64,000 nucleotides of DNA from JBFMAI01 sp040755725 (GTDB lineage Bacteria > Planctomycetota > Phycisphaerae > UBA1845 > Fen-1342). The notes beneath the pieces were generated by a model. It searched no databases and was not told the DNA's origin. It saw nothing but the letters and a program-made list of their open reading frames with translations. A program made the translations under genes and the position numbers. Positions 17,892 through 26,071 of this stretch are shown in pieces (position 1 is the first letter of the stretch; each line of letters opens with the position of its first letter). The stretch is taken from assembly GCA_040755725.1 (NCBI GenBank), contig JBFMAI010000030.1, positions 62,001-126,000 of the forward strand, read 5' to 3'.

Positions 17892-18476
17892 TCACGCGCC
17901 GGCCGGGGCTGCCCCGGCGACGGTCCGTTCGAGCAGCCGGGCGCGGGCCGCCTGCAAGTGGTGCCGCAGGGAGTTGTCGTAACGCACGTCCCCGATCTGC
18001 AAGATCAAGCCGCCCAGGATGTCCGGGTCGACGACGTAGGTGACCAGCGGCGTCTTGCCGGACAGCTGGCCGGCCAACGCCTCGATCGCGGCTTTCTGCT
18101 GCGCGTCCAGCTCGGCCGCGCTGGTCGCGGTTACCTCGATCTGGCCGCGAGCGTGCTCGGTCCGAATGACGAAGGCCCGCAGCAGGGCGGGCAGCAGGGC
18201 GACGCGTCCGTGGCGGTTCATCACCTGGAGCGTGTTGAGCACCCGGTCGCTCAGCCGCCCGCGGAACATCCGCTCCAGGCTGCGCGCGCGCTCGTCGTCG
18301 TCGATCGCCGCCGACGCCAGGAACGCCGCGAAACGCGGATCGTCGGATTGCAGTCGCACCACCGCTCCCAGCTCCTCGCGGACGGCATCGATGGCCTGGT
18401 CCGCGGCCGCGAGGTCGAACAGCGCCGCGGCGTACACGTCGGCGAGGGCAAGGTCTTTGTCGAAGGTGTCAGCCAT
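17892..18476 (-). CDS. atpH: F1Fo ATP synthase subunit delta
   Basis: Peripheral-stalk subunit linking F1 alpha to the b subunits, 194 residues. An N-terminal helical domain (YAAALFDLAAADQAIDAV) and the C-terminal signature region (VDPDILGGLILQIGDVRYDNS) are clear. It ends 10 bases before atpA and is separated from atpF by an A-rich inverted-repeat element. Confidence 0.94.
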   Translation of the reverse strand: MADTFDKDLALADVYAAALFDLAAADQAIDAVREELGAVVRLQSDDPRFAAFLASAAIDDDERARSLERMFRGRLSDRVLNTLQVMNRHGRVALLPALLRAFVIRTEHARGQIEVTATSAAELDAQQKAAIEALAGQLSGKTPLVTYVVDPDILGGLILQIGDVRYDNSLRHHLQAARARLLERTVAGAAPAGA

Positions 18477-18487
18477 AGGATGAGATC

Positions 18488-18613
18488 AGAATGCCGAAGG
18501 AAGAAGGCAGAATTCAAAAAGGGCGCGCTGCCGCTGCTCGCGTTCTGCGGTGGCGGAGACCCTTGGCGTCGGCGCGGTCCATTTTTTCATTTTGCATTCT
18601 TCCTTGTTAATTG
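18488..18613. repeat. A-rich inverted-repeat element, copy 3 (atpF-atpH gap)
   Basis: Left arm 18488-18522 (AGAATGCCGAAGGAAGAAGG...) and right arm 18580-18613 (CATTTTTTCATTTTGC...TTAATTG) flank a 57-base GC-rich core. The right arm contains the TAA stop of atpF. The arms share motifs such as AAGGCAGAAT and CAATT-ACAAGGA with the other copies. There is no coding content. Confidence 0.75.
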
Positions 18614-19203
18614 AGCCGCGGTTTCTCGCCCGCCTGCATCGCTTTCAACGACTCCGCGACCAAGGCCCGGTGGTCGGCGGGGGAGAGCTCCTTGCGCAGC
18701 ACCCGCCCGGCCACCTGTACCGCCAGGTCGGCCACCTCGTCGTGCAACAGCTTGCGGGCCGAGTCGGTCGCCAACTGAATCTCCCGCCGCGCCCGCGCCA
18801 AGACCTCGTCCGCCTCCTGGCGGGCTTGTTCGTGGAGCTTGCGGCGGAGGACCTCGGCGTCGCGGCGGCCCTCGGCGACGATGGCCGTGGCCTCGTCGCG
18901 GGCCTTGGCGAGCTGCGCCTGGTAGTCGGCCAGCAGCTTCTCGGCCTCCCGCCGCTGCTGCTGGGCGCGCTCCAGCGACTCGCGGAGCAGTTTCTCCCGC
19001 TCGTTGAGCACGTTCAGCAGCGGCTTCCAGGCGAACCTCCCCAGGATGAAGATCAACGCTCCAAAGATGATGAGCGTGAAGACGAAGTTGCCGATGTCGG
19101 CGTTGAAGATGTTCGTCTCGTCGCCGTGGTCGGCGGCCGCCAGCGCCGGCACGCCGGCCGCGAGAACTCCCAGCAACAGCGCCAGCAGGTTCCAGTGGGG
19201 CAC
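18607..19203 (-). CDS. atpF: F1Fo ATP synthase subunit b
   Basis: Peripheral stalk, about 198 residues. After a signal-like N-terminus (LLALLLGVLAAGVPALAAA) comes the membrane anchor (FVFTLIIFGALIFILGRFAW) and a long charged coiled coil (ERAQQQRREAEKLLADYQ onward). GTG 19203 is preferred because AAGGAG lies 6 bases upstream; the longer frame to 19299 is Arg-rich and unlike the family. The final residues RLN and the stop lie in the A-rich repeat. Confidence 0.93.
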   Translation of the reverse strand: MPHWNLLALLLGVLAAGVPALAAADHGDETNIFNADIGNFVFTLIIFGALIFILGRFAWKPLLNVLNEREKLLRESLERAQQQRREAEKLLADYQAQLAKARDEATAIVAEGRRDAEVLRRKLHEQARQEADEVLARARREIQLATDSARKLLHDEVADLAVQVAGRVLRKELSPADHRALVAESLKAMQAGEKPRLN

Positions 19204-19274
19204 AGGAAGGGCTCCTTGGGGACGCGACCACGGGCGGCGGCTTGGGGCTCGCCGCCCGCGTCGGCCAATCCGTT

Positions 19275-19619
19275 TCACAAGATAATGGCGAGCAGGCACA
19301 CCACGACCGCGAACAGCGTGGCGCCTTCGATCATCGCCGCCGTGATCAGCATCGCCGTGTTGATCGCGCCGGCCGTCTCCGGCTGCCGCGCCATCGACTC
19401 CACGGCGCTACCGCCGATGCGGCCGATGCCGGCGGCGCCGCCCATGACCACCAGGCCGGCCCCGATGCCCGCGCCGATGCCTTTCAAACCGGGGTCGCCG
19501 AAGAGCGGGGCGGCGGACGCGCCGCCGCCGTGCTCCTGGGCGAGGGCCGCGTCGGTGCCCATCAGGCCGAAACCGACCAGGATGAGCCCGAGCGCGACGA
19601 TTGCACGTGTCCTCTGCAT
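19275..19619 (-). CDS. atpE: F1Fo ATP synthase subunit c
   Basis: Rotor-ring proteolipid, 114 residues from ATG 19619 (AAGGA site upstream). It is longer than the usual 70-90 because of an N-terminal hydrophobic, signal-like stretch ending DAALAQ. The ring hairpin follows: helix 1 GIGAGIGAGLVVMGGAAG, polar loop ARQPE, and helix 2 with the ion-binding Glu in MIEGATLF. Helix 1 lacks the Gln, and helix 2 lacks the Ser/Thr after Glu, of sodium rings, so proton coupling is inferred. Confidence 0.94.
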   Translation of the reverse strand: MQRTRAIVALGLILVGFGLMGTDAALAQEHGGGASAAPLFGDPGLKGIGAGIGAGLVVMGGAAGIGRIGGSAVESMARQPETAGAINTAMLITAAMIEGATLFAVVVCLLAIIL

Positions 19620-19754
19620 GACGATCATCCTTTCCTGGGCGTCGCCGGGTGGGGGCCGGCGACTTGGTTCATCGATGCGGCCATCGCGTATTCCAGCCTT
19701 GCGGCCCGTTACCCCACGTACCGGGCATGGCCTTCGATTTTCGGGTCCGGGCCG

Positions 19755-20660
19755 TCAGGCGGCCGCGGGGGAAGTCGTCTCCTGGTCGTGGGCCGGCGCG
19801 TGCTCTTCATGTTCATGGTCATGGTGGATGTTCACCGCCTGTCCAATGAACATCGCGCTGAGGAACGTGAAGATGAACGCTTGCAGGAACGCCACGAACA
19901 ACTCGAGCAGGTTGATCGCCACGCTGCCCAGCACGACCGGGACCGCGATGACCAGGCCGCCCGCCGCCCCCAGGGCGTTCCAGGACATCCCGATGAAGCT
20001 GAGCAGGACCGCCAGCAACACGTGGCCGGCGACCATGTTCGCAAAAAGACGCATGGCCAGGGCGAAGGTCTTGGCCAGCAGCCCGACGACCTCCAGCCCG
20101 GCGATGAAGACGTTGAGCCCCGGGGGTCCCATGAAGAAGTGGGCCACATAGGCCCAGCCGTGCAGCCGCAGGCCGTTGACCACGATCATCCCGAGCGTGC
20201 TGATGGCCAGGGCCGCGGTGACCATGATGTTGCCGGTCGAGGTGCCGCCCAACGCGTGCCCGGGGACGAAGCGCGTCCAGTCGGCCAGCGGAATCAGCCC
20301 CAGCAGGTTGCACGTCAGCACGAAGAAGAACGCGGTCCAGATATACGGAATGAAGCGGTCTGTGTAGGGCCCCAACGCCGGCCGGGCCACGTGCGTCCGA
20401 ATCGCCTCGCACAGCCCCTCGATGGCCTTGCCGAAGCCGGTTGGCAGGAGCCGGCCGATCTGGTCCTGCCCCGCGCGGCGCCGGATCATGCGCGGCACGA
20501 AGATCACCAGCAGCGCTGCGGCGATGAGTTGCATGATGATGTGGTTGCTGAGGAACGTGAAGGACTGAAGAAACGGCAGCTCCACGGGGAGCGGGATCGG
20601 CGGAAACAGGCGGTGCTGGACGACGTGAACGAGCGGGTTGTCCGCCAGTATCAGACTCAT
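19755..20660 (-). CDS. atpB: F1Fo ATP synthase subunit a
   Basis: Stator channel subunit, 301 residues. The essential arginine is in LAMRLFANMVAGH, and the last helices (INLLELFVAFLQAFIFTFL) are typical. The C-terminus is extended with a His/Glu-rich tail (HHDHEHEEHAPAHD). Its ATG overlaps the stop of the atpI-like gene (ATGA). Confidence 0.96.
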   Translation of the reverse strand: MSLILADNPLVHVVQHRLFPPIPLPVELPFLQSFTFLSNHIIMQLIAAALLVIFVPRMIRRRAGQDQIGRLLPTGFGKAIEGLCEAIRTHVARPALGPYTDRFIPYIWTAFFFVLTCNLLGLIPLADWTRFVPGHALGGTSTGNIMVTAALAISTLGMIVVNGLRLHGWAYVAHFFMGPPGLNVFIAGLEVVGLLAKTFALAMRLFANMVAGHVLLAVLLSFIGMSWNALGAAGGLVIAVPVVLGSVAINLLELFVAFLQAFIFTFLSAMFIGQAVNIHHDHEHEEHAPAHDQETTSPAAA

Positions 20661-21085
20661 GGCATCGAGTTCCCCTGCGGGCGTCGGCCCCAGCGGGCCA
20701 GCCCGATCGTGTCCACGGCGAGCAGTGCCAGGTACGCGATCACGGCCCATAGCGCCAACGGCCGCTTCGGCCAATCCGTGCCCAGTAAGGCGACCAGCAG
20801 CAACGCGAGCATCATCACGAGCCGTACGCCGGTGCCCGCCAGTAGCCCCAGCGCGCGGTCCTTGGCCCCCGTCCCGCGCACGAGTAACGGCGGCACGAGG
20901 CCCGCCAGCGAGGCGGCCAGCGCGACGCCGATGCCGGCGGCCATGGCTGGGACGCTCTCCGGCCCGCCGAGGGACCGCGTGGGCCAGTAGCCGATGGCCA
21001 GCGCGGCCGCGGCCGTCACGACCGACAGCAGCGCCAGTGCGGCTAGCGGGCGAGTATGCAGGCTATTGACCAGTGAGGTCGTCAT
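20657..21085 (-). CDS. AtpI-like membrane protein of the ATP synthase operon
   Basis: 142 residues with four hydrophobic segments (about 13-32, 46-65, 79-102, 108-125). Size, topology and position immediately before atpB match the AtpI/UncI assembly subunit, although sequence identity cannot be judged here. It overlaps atpZ by 23 bases and atpB by 4. Confidence 0.7.
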   Translation of the reverse strand: MTTSLVNSLHTRPLAALALLSVVTAAAALAIGYWPTRSLGGPESVPAMAAGIGVALAASLAGLVPPLLVRGTGAKDRALGLLAGTGVRLVMMLALLLVALLGTDWPKRPLALWAVIAYLALLAVDTIGLARWGRRPQGNSMP

Positions 21086-21362
21086 CGCTCCGTTTCTCGC
21101 GGTTCGGCGGCGGCGGCCCGCCGCGCTCGGTGGTCAAGCGCAACGCGGCGCGGATGAAGTTGTACAACCCGCCGGTCACGCCGAGGGCCGCGCCGATTAG
21201 CACGCCGGTGGGGCTGGTCTTGAAGTGGTAGTCGAACCACACACCCATCAACGTCAGGCCGACAATCGTGGCGGCGAGCTCGAAACCCATGCTCGCATAG
21301 CGGAGCAGGCCGGTCCGCTCCCGCTCCTGGTCGCTTTGACGTTGCGGTAGGGGCACACTCAC
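21063..21362 (-). CDS. AtpZ-like subunit, first gene of the ATP synthase operon
   Basis: 99 residues with two membrane segments (FELAATIVGLTLMGVWFDY and the GVLIGAALGVTGGLYNFI segment), typical of the AtpZ/AtpI small subunit linked to c-ring assembly or Mg2+ handling. Starts at GTG 21362. It heads the minus-strand operon; the 294-base divergent gap to the DUF72 gene should hold the operon promoter. Confidence 0.75.
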   Translation of the reverse strand: MSVPLPQRQSDQERERTGLLRYASMGFELAATIVGLTLMGVWFDYHFKTSPTGVLIGAALGVTGGLYNFIRAALRLTTERGGPPPPNREKRSDDDLTGQ

Positions 21363-21656
21363 GCGCCGGCCGAGGACCGGTCCGCCCGGGTCTCGACCCC
21401 ACTTGAGATCAACCGCACACCATACTTATCGGCACTCAGGCGACTTCGGCTGACCGCGCTGTCGCCGGTTCGCACGGCAGAGTGTAGGCGCGGCCCGGCT
21501 GGGTGACAACCCGGCTCAGCGCGACGGGCGTTGTTATCGGAAGCGCTCACGCCCACCCGGGGCGTGCTCAGCCAACCGCCGCACCCACTGCCACGGCGCT
21601 CTCTGGCCTCTCCCTGGGAGGGAGCGTGCGTTCGTGGTAGCGTGCTCAAAGTCACC

Positions 21657-22553
21657 ATGAGCACGACGCAGGGAAGGCTGTGGATCGGGCCGGCGGGGTG
21701 GAGCTACGACGATTGGGACGGGATCGTGTATCCGGCGACGCGACCGCGGGGTTTCAAGCCGCTGGCCCACATCGCCCGCTATTTCAACGCGGTCGAGGTC
21801 AACACGAGTTTCTACCGCATTCCCGCCGCCCGCATGACGGCCGCGTGGCCGAAGCTCGTGCCGGCGGACTTCCGCTTCGCGTTCAAGCTGACACGGAGTT
21901 TCACGCACGAGCGGGTGGAGTTCCCCCCGCGGTCGGAGGTCGAGGCGTTCGACGCCGGCGTGGCGCCGGTGCGCGACGCCGGTCGGCTTGGCCCGCTGCT
22001 GATCCAGTTTCCGTGGTCGTTCCGGTATACGCCGGAGGCGGTCGAGTGGATGAAGCGGCTGGCGGAGCGTTTCGCGGCGTACGACCGGTTCGTGGAGGTC
22101 CGGCACACGTCGTGGGCGACGGACGAGGCGGTCGCGGCACTGCGGGCGGTCGGCGGCGTGTGCAACATCGATCAGCCGCGGCTGCGCGACTGTCTGGGGC
22201 CGACGCAGCACGTGCTGGGGCGGAACGCGTATGTGCGGCTGCACGGGCGGAATGCGTCGGCGTGGTTTGCGGAGGGGCGGCCGGCCTACGAGCGCTACAA
22301 CTATCTGTACAGCGAGGACGAGCTACGGGAGTGGGTGACGCGGTTGAACGCGATGGCGGCGCAGGCGGAGAACGTCTACGTCTTCGCCAACAACCACTAT
22401 CGCGGGCAGGGACCGGTGAACGCTCTGGAGCTCAAGGCCCTGCTCAGCGGCGGGCCGGTGGACGCGCCGCCGGAACTCGTGGCGGCATATCCGCGACTGG
22501 CCGCGCGCGTGCGACACCGGTCAGCGGCGCGGCTCTTCGAGACGGCCGATTAA
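21657..22553 (+). CDS. DUF72 family protein
   Basis: 298 residues, TIM-barrel-like DUF72 family (YecE-type), function unknown. Family landmarks are IGPAGWSYDDW at the start, YFNAVEVNTSFYRIP, and YVFANNHYRGQGPVNA near the end. ATG 21657 fits the family N-terminus; the open frame upstream is not conserved. It converges on the ABC permease gene with a 7-base gap. Confidence 0.92.
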   Translation: MSTTQGRLWIGPAGWSYDDWDGIVYPATRPRGFKPLAHIARYFNAVEVNTSFYRIPAARMTAAWPKLVPADFRFAFKLTRSFTHERVEFPPRSEVEAFDAGVAPVRDAGRLGPLLIQFPWSFRYTPEAVEWMKRLAERFAAYDRFVEVRHTSWATDEAVAALRAVGGVCNIDQPRLRDCLGPTQHVLGRNAYVRLHGRNASAWFAEGRPAYERYNYLYSEDELREWVTRLNAMAAQAENVYVFANNHYRGQGPVNALELKALLSGGPVDAPPELVAAYPRLAARVRHRSAARLFETAD

Positions 22554-22560
22554 GTCGCGT

Positions 22561-23382
22561 TCACGCCGCCGGGATGTCGCGGCGGCGGAAGTGCCACAGG
22601 CCGATGAGCCACGTCACGGCGGCCAGCGTGAGCAGTGTGGTCAGGTCGCCGGGCGGCAGGCGGCCGCTGCGGACGATGGGCAACGGTCGGTAGTAGTGCA
22701 GGAAGCCCAGGAACCGCAACGGGCGGGCGGCTTCCCAGAACTGCACCATCAGGTTGACGAGATCGGAAATCAGCAGGACGGCCAGCACGATGCCGACGGC
22801 CTTGCCGCGTCGTGAACACGCGCTCGACACGGCCAGCGTCAGGCCGCCGACGGCGAGATTCAGGGCCAGCAAGTTCACCGAGACCGGTGCCAGACGGGCG
22901 AAGTCCACCGGCGCGTTGAGCGGGAAGACCCGGTTGAAAACGAAGAGCCCCGCCAGCGGCGCGGCACTGACCAGGACCGTCAGGGCCAGCATCACGGCGG
23001 ACGTGCTGAGATAAATGCTGGCGCGGGACACGGGCAGGGTGAGCAGCACGTCGGCGGTGCCGCGGTCCACCTCGCCGGCGAGGACGCCGGTACCGAGCGC
23101 GATGAGCAGGGTCCAGGCCAGGACCCACAGGAGGGGGTGGGCCATGCCGAAGGTCGCCAGCGCGGTGGGCGAGAGGTCGCCGAGCAGGTCGGCCCCCATG
23201 ATGAGGTGGACGAAATTGCGGACCAGCGGCAGCTCGAGCACGGGTTGCCAGCGGTCGAGCGTTTCGCCCGCGGTCACAAGCATTCGTGCGATGGCCGCCT
23301 CGAGGGCCAAGATCGCGGCGAGCGCGGCGAGGCCCAGGAGCCACGAGTCGCGGGCGGTCTTGGCGAACACCGCGCGGCTCAT
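22561..23382 (-). CDS. ABC-2 type exporter permease
   Basis: 273 residues with about six membrane segments; the region GEVDRGTADVLLTLPVSR is the typical ABC-2 cytoplasmic loop. It starts within the stop of the ATPase gene (ATGA), so the pair forms one transporter. Substrate unknown. Confidence 0.88.
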   Translation of the reverse strand: MSRAVFAKTARDSWLLGLAALAAILALEAAIARMLVTAGETLDRWQPVLELPLVRNFVHLIMGADLLGDLSPTALATFGMAHPLLWVLAWTLLIALGTGVLAGEVDRGTADVLLTLPVSRASIYLSTSAVMLALTVLVSAAPLAGLFVFNRVFPLNAPVDFARLAPVSVNLLALNLAVGGLTLAVSSACSRRGKAVGIVLAVLLISDLVNLMVQFWEAARPLRFLGFLHYYRPLPIVRSGRLPPGDLTTLLTLAAVTWLIGLWHFRRRDIPAA

Positions 23383-24278
23383 GGGGCCTGCTCCACCGCC
23401 CCGGTCGCGTAATACGCCAGGAACAGATCATCGAGGTCGGGCGGGGCGATCGTCGCGTCGTGGACGCCACCCTGCGCCAGCCAATCGAGCAACGGCTGCA
23501 CCGGGCCTTTCCACGTTGCGCGCAGGTAGCCGTCGCCCGCGTGCGAGATTTCGAGCCCGGCCGGCGGCGGCGTGGCGAGCGACCGTCCGGGGCCGAGTCG
23601 CACGTCCACGTGTCGCAGAGCCCGCTGCCGCAAGACTTCGACCCGTTCCTGCTCGATCAGCCGGCCGTCCCGCAGAATGGCGATGTCGTCGCACAGGGTT
23701 TCGACTTCCGACAGGGTGTGGCTGGAGAACAGCACCGTTCGCCCCTCGGCCACCACGCGCCGCAGCTCGCCGTAGAGCGCCTCGCGCATCAACGGATCGA
23801 GCGACGTGGTCGGTTCGTCGAGGATCAGCAAGCGCGGGCGGTGCATCATGGCGACGATGAGTCCGAGCTTCTGCTTCATGCCGCGGGAATAGTCGCGCAC
23901 GCGCCGGCGCACATCGAGGTCGAGCAACTGCGTCAGCCGGCGGATTTCGGGGCCGGCGTCGGCCCGCCGGGCGGCGTTGAAGAAGCCGAGCGTCGCTGCC
24001 CCGGTCAGGTGCGGGTAGAGGCGGACGTCGCCGGGAAGGTAGCCCACGTCGCGGCGCAGCGTCGGGCCGTCGCGCCACGCGTCGCGGCCAAGCACCTCGG
24101 CGCGGCCGTGCGTGGCCCGCAGCAGCCCCAGCATGAGCCGCAGTGCCGTCGTTTTGCCTGCGCCGTTGGGCCCGAGGAAACCGAACAGCCGGCCCTCGGG
24201 GACGCGCAGGTCCAGGTCGCGCAGGGCAACCTGTGTGCCGTATTGCTTGGTCAGGCCGTGGGTGGCGATGGCGTCCAT
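23379..24278 (-). CDS. ABC transporter ATP-binding protein
   Basis: 299 residues. Walker A GPNGAGKTT at 36-44, signature YSRGMKQKLG, Walker B LLILDEPTTSLDP and the switch His in SSHTLSEVE are all present, followed by a C-terminal domain of about 80 residues as in CcmA/NatA-type exporters. Partner is the permease downstream. ATG 24278 matches the family start; the upstream frame is not supported. Confidence 0.93.
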   Translation of the reverse strand: MDAIATHGLTKQYGTQVALRDLDLRVPEGRLFGFLGPNGAGKTTALRLMLGLLRATHGRAEVLGRDAWRDGPTLRRDVGYLPGDVRLYPHLTGAATLGFFNAARRADAGPEIRRLTQLLDLDVRRRVRDYSRGMKQKLGLIVAMMHRPRLLILDEPTTSLDPLMREALYGELRRVVAEGRTVLFSSHTLSEVETLCDDIAILRDGRLIEQERVEVLRQRALRHVDVRLGPGRSLATPPPAGLEISHAGDGYLRATWKGPVQPLLDWLAQGGVHDATIAPPDLDDLFLAYYATGAVEQAP

Positions 24279-24330
24279 GTTCCAGATCTCTGCGTCGGCG
24301 TCGCACGCTGCGACCGCAGCCGGCTGCGAC

Positions 24331-24363
24331 CCTCCCCCAACTCCTCCCTGGGGGGAGGGGAGT
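24331..24363. repeat. GGGGAGGG/CCCTCCCC palindromic repeat, copy 1
   Basis: CCTCCCCCAACTCCTCCCTG followed by GGGGGAGGGGAGT forms a hairpin. Related copies lie at 38017-38052, 38805-38840 and 51829-51860. Confidence 0.65.
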
Positions 24364-24408
24364 CGGCTGGGCTCCCTGGTGGCCTCACGCACCGTGTGGG
24401 CGTTGGCC

Positions 24409-24459
24409 AGGGCGATGCGTTGGCCGCGGTCAACGTCACAGGGCGATGCGTTGGCCGCG
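24409..24459. repeat. Short tandem duplication covering the end of the beta-CASP gene
   Basis: The 20-base sequence AGGGCGATGCGTTGGCCGCG occurs at 24409-24428 and again at 24440-24459, a 31-base period. The second copy encodes the last residues (QRIAL) of the MBL-fold gene; the first lies just past its stop. Confidence 0.85.
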
Positions 24460-25833
24460 TTGGGGCACCTGAACCTCCGCGAATCCGAGCGGCCGGGCCC
24501 GGTCGGCGAGCTGCGCCGCCTGGTCCTCTTCGCCGTGGACCAGGCACAGCCGCCGGGCATCGCGAGCCTGCGGCGACAGCCACTCCAGCAGCTCCCTCTG
24601 GTCCGCGTGGCCGCTGAAGCCGTGAATCTCCGCCACCTCGGCGCGAACGTCATATTCCTCGTGAAAGAGCGTGATCTTCTTCGCGCCGTCCGCGATCTTG
24701 CGTCCGAGCGTGTTGGCCGCCATGTGCCCGGCGATCAGGACCGTGTTCTTCGGATTGCCGATGTTGTTCTTGATATGGTGGCGGATGCGGCCGGCCTCGC
24801 ACATGCCGCTGGCCGACAGGATCACGCACGGCTCCGTGCGGGCGTGCAGGGCCTTGCTCTGCTCGACGGTCCGGATGTACGTGCAGCAGCCGCTGCCGAG
24901 AATGTCGCCCGTGACGCGGTGAAACGCCCGCGCCTCGGCGTCGTAGCACTCCGGGTGCATCTTGAACACCTCGGTCGCATTCACCGCCAGCGGGCTATCG
25001 ACGTACACGGGGATTCGCGGCAGCGTCCCCGCGACCATGTGCTTGTGCAGGAAGTAGACGATCGTCTGCGTCCGGCCGACAGCGAACGAGGGGATGATGA
25101 CCTTGCCGCCGCGGCCGATGGTCCGTGCCACCACGTCGCGCAGGGCCGTCTCCGCGTCGTCCACGCTCTCGTTGATCCGCCCGCCGTAGGTGCTCTCACA
25201 CAAGATGGTGTCCACCGGCGGCAGGGGGCGGGGGTCGCGGAGGATGGGCTTGTTCGGGCGGCCGTGGTCGCCGGTGTAGAACACCGAGGGCGTGTGGCCG
25301 TTGCGTTTGGCGAACTCCAGGCGGATCCCCGAGGAACCCAGCATGTGGCCGGCGTCCTGGAAGCAGGCGAGCAGGCCGGGGACGACCTGGAACAGCCGGT
25401 CGTACGAGACGCTTTGGATCACCTGGATCGCCGCCAGGGCGTCGTCGTAATCGTACAGCGGCTCGATCGGTCCTAGGCCCTTCTTCTTACGGCGCTTATT
25501 CAGGTAGTAGACATCTTCTTCCTGCACGTGGGCCGAGTCGGGCAGCATGATCGCGCACAGGTCGCGTGTCGCCGGCGTGCAGTAGACCGGGCCCGTGAAC
25601 CCTTGCTTCACCAGCAACGGCAGGCGGCCGGAGTGGTCGATGTGCGCGTGCGAAAGCAACACCGCGGCGATGTCCGGCGGCGGCACGGGCCACTCGCGGT
25701 TCTTCGCTTCGGCCTCCGCCCGCTTGCCCTGATACAGCCCGCAGTCCAGGGCGACCCAGTGGTCGTCGATGCGGACCATGTGCATCGACCCGGTGACATC
25801 GCGTGCCGCCCCGTAAAAGAGGATTTCCGCCAT
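24436..25833 (-). CDS. MBL-fold beta-CASP RNA-processing exonuclease
   Basis: 465 residues of the CPSF73/Ysh1-like bacterial family (metallo-beta-lactamase plus beta-CASP). The zinc motif SHAHIDH has His62, His64, Asp66 and His67; DAGHMLGSSGI and FYTGDHGRP provide further ligands. The beta-CASP motifs VILSASGMCEAGRI and HGFSGHADQ are intact. It has no N-terminal KH domains, unlike many archaeal relatives. RNA cleavage or 5' processing is the family activity; its role here is unknown. Confidence 0.92.
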   Translation of the reverse strand: MAEILFYGAARDVTGSMHMVRIDDHWVALDCGLYQGKRAEAEAKNREWPVPPPDIAAVLLSHAHIDHSGRLPLLVKQGFTGPVYCTPATRDLCAIMLPDSAHVQEEDVYYLNKRRKKKGLGPIEPLYDYDDALAAIQVIQSVSYDRLFQVVPGLLACFQDAGHMLGSSGIRLEFAKRNGHTPSVFYTGDHGRPNKPILRDPRPLPPVDTILCESTYGGRINESVDDAETALRDVVARTIGRGGKVIIPSFAVGRTQTIVYFLHKHMVAGTLPRIPVYVDSPLAVNATEVFKMHPECYDAEARAFHRVTGDILGSGCCTYIRTVEQSKALHARTEPCVILSASGMCEAGRIRHHIKNNIGNPKNTVLIAGHMAANTLGRKIADGAKKITLFHEEYDVRAEVAEIHGFSGHADQRELLEWLSPQARDARRLCLVHGEEDQAAQLADRARPLGFAEVQVPQRGQRIAL

Positions 25834-26071
25834 TGTCCGTTGCTCCGCAGCAGGTCGCGCGGCATGGTATGCGGCGGCGGCAGGCGGTGCCACTGGCGCG
25901 GCGTGGGGCCGCGACGCAGCGTGGCAGGCGGGCCCCGTACCGGCCGTTGCCGGCCCGAGGACCTTGTGGCGCCGCGAAGATTCGATCGTCCGCAGTACCG
26001 AGGTTGGTCAGACTCCGCTGCGGGGCAGGTTGCCGGCCCCCGCGGGCCGCGGCCCGGCCCGGCCGTTCCGC

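Noticed and set aside
19242..20990. 582-residue plus-strand frame opposite atpE and atpB
   Set aside because: Low-complexity, Arg/Gln/His-rich translation with no recognisable domain, antisense to well-conserved ATP synthase genes.
24409..24459. Possible CRISPR start (two 20-base direct repeats)
   Set aside because: Only two copies with an 11-base spacer, overlapping a gene end; no cas genes anywhere in the window.
25834..26071. Searched for tRNA or small RNA genes in this and other gaps
   Set aside because: No cloverleaf or GTTCRANNC-type T loop with matching stems was found by eye; gaps hold GC-rich repeats instead.
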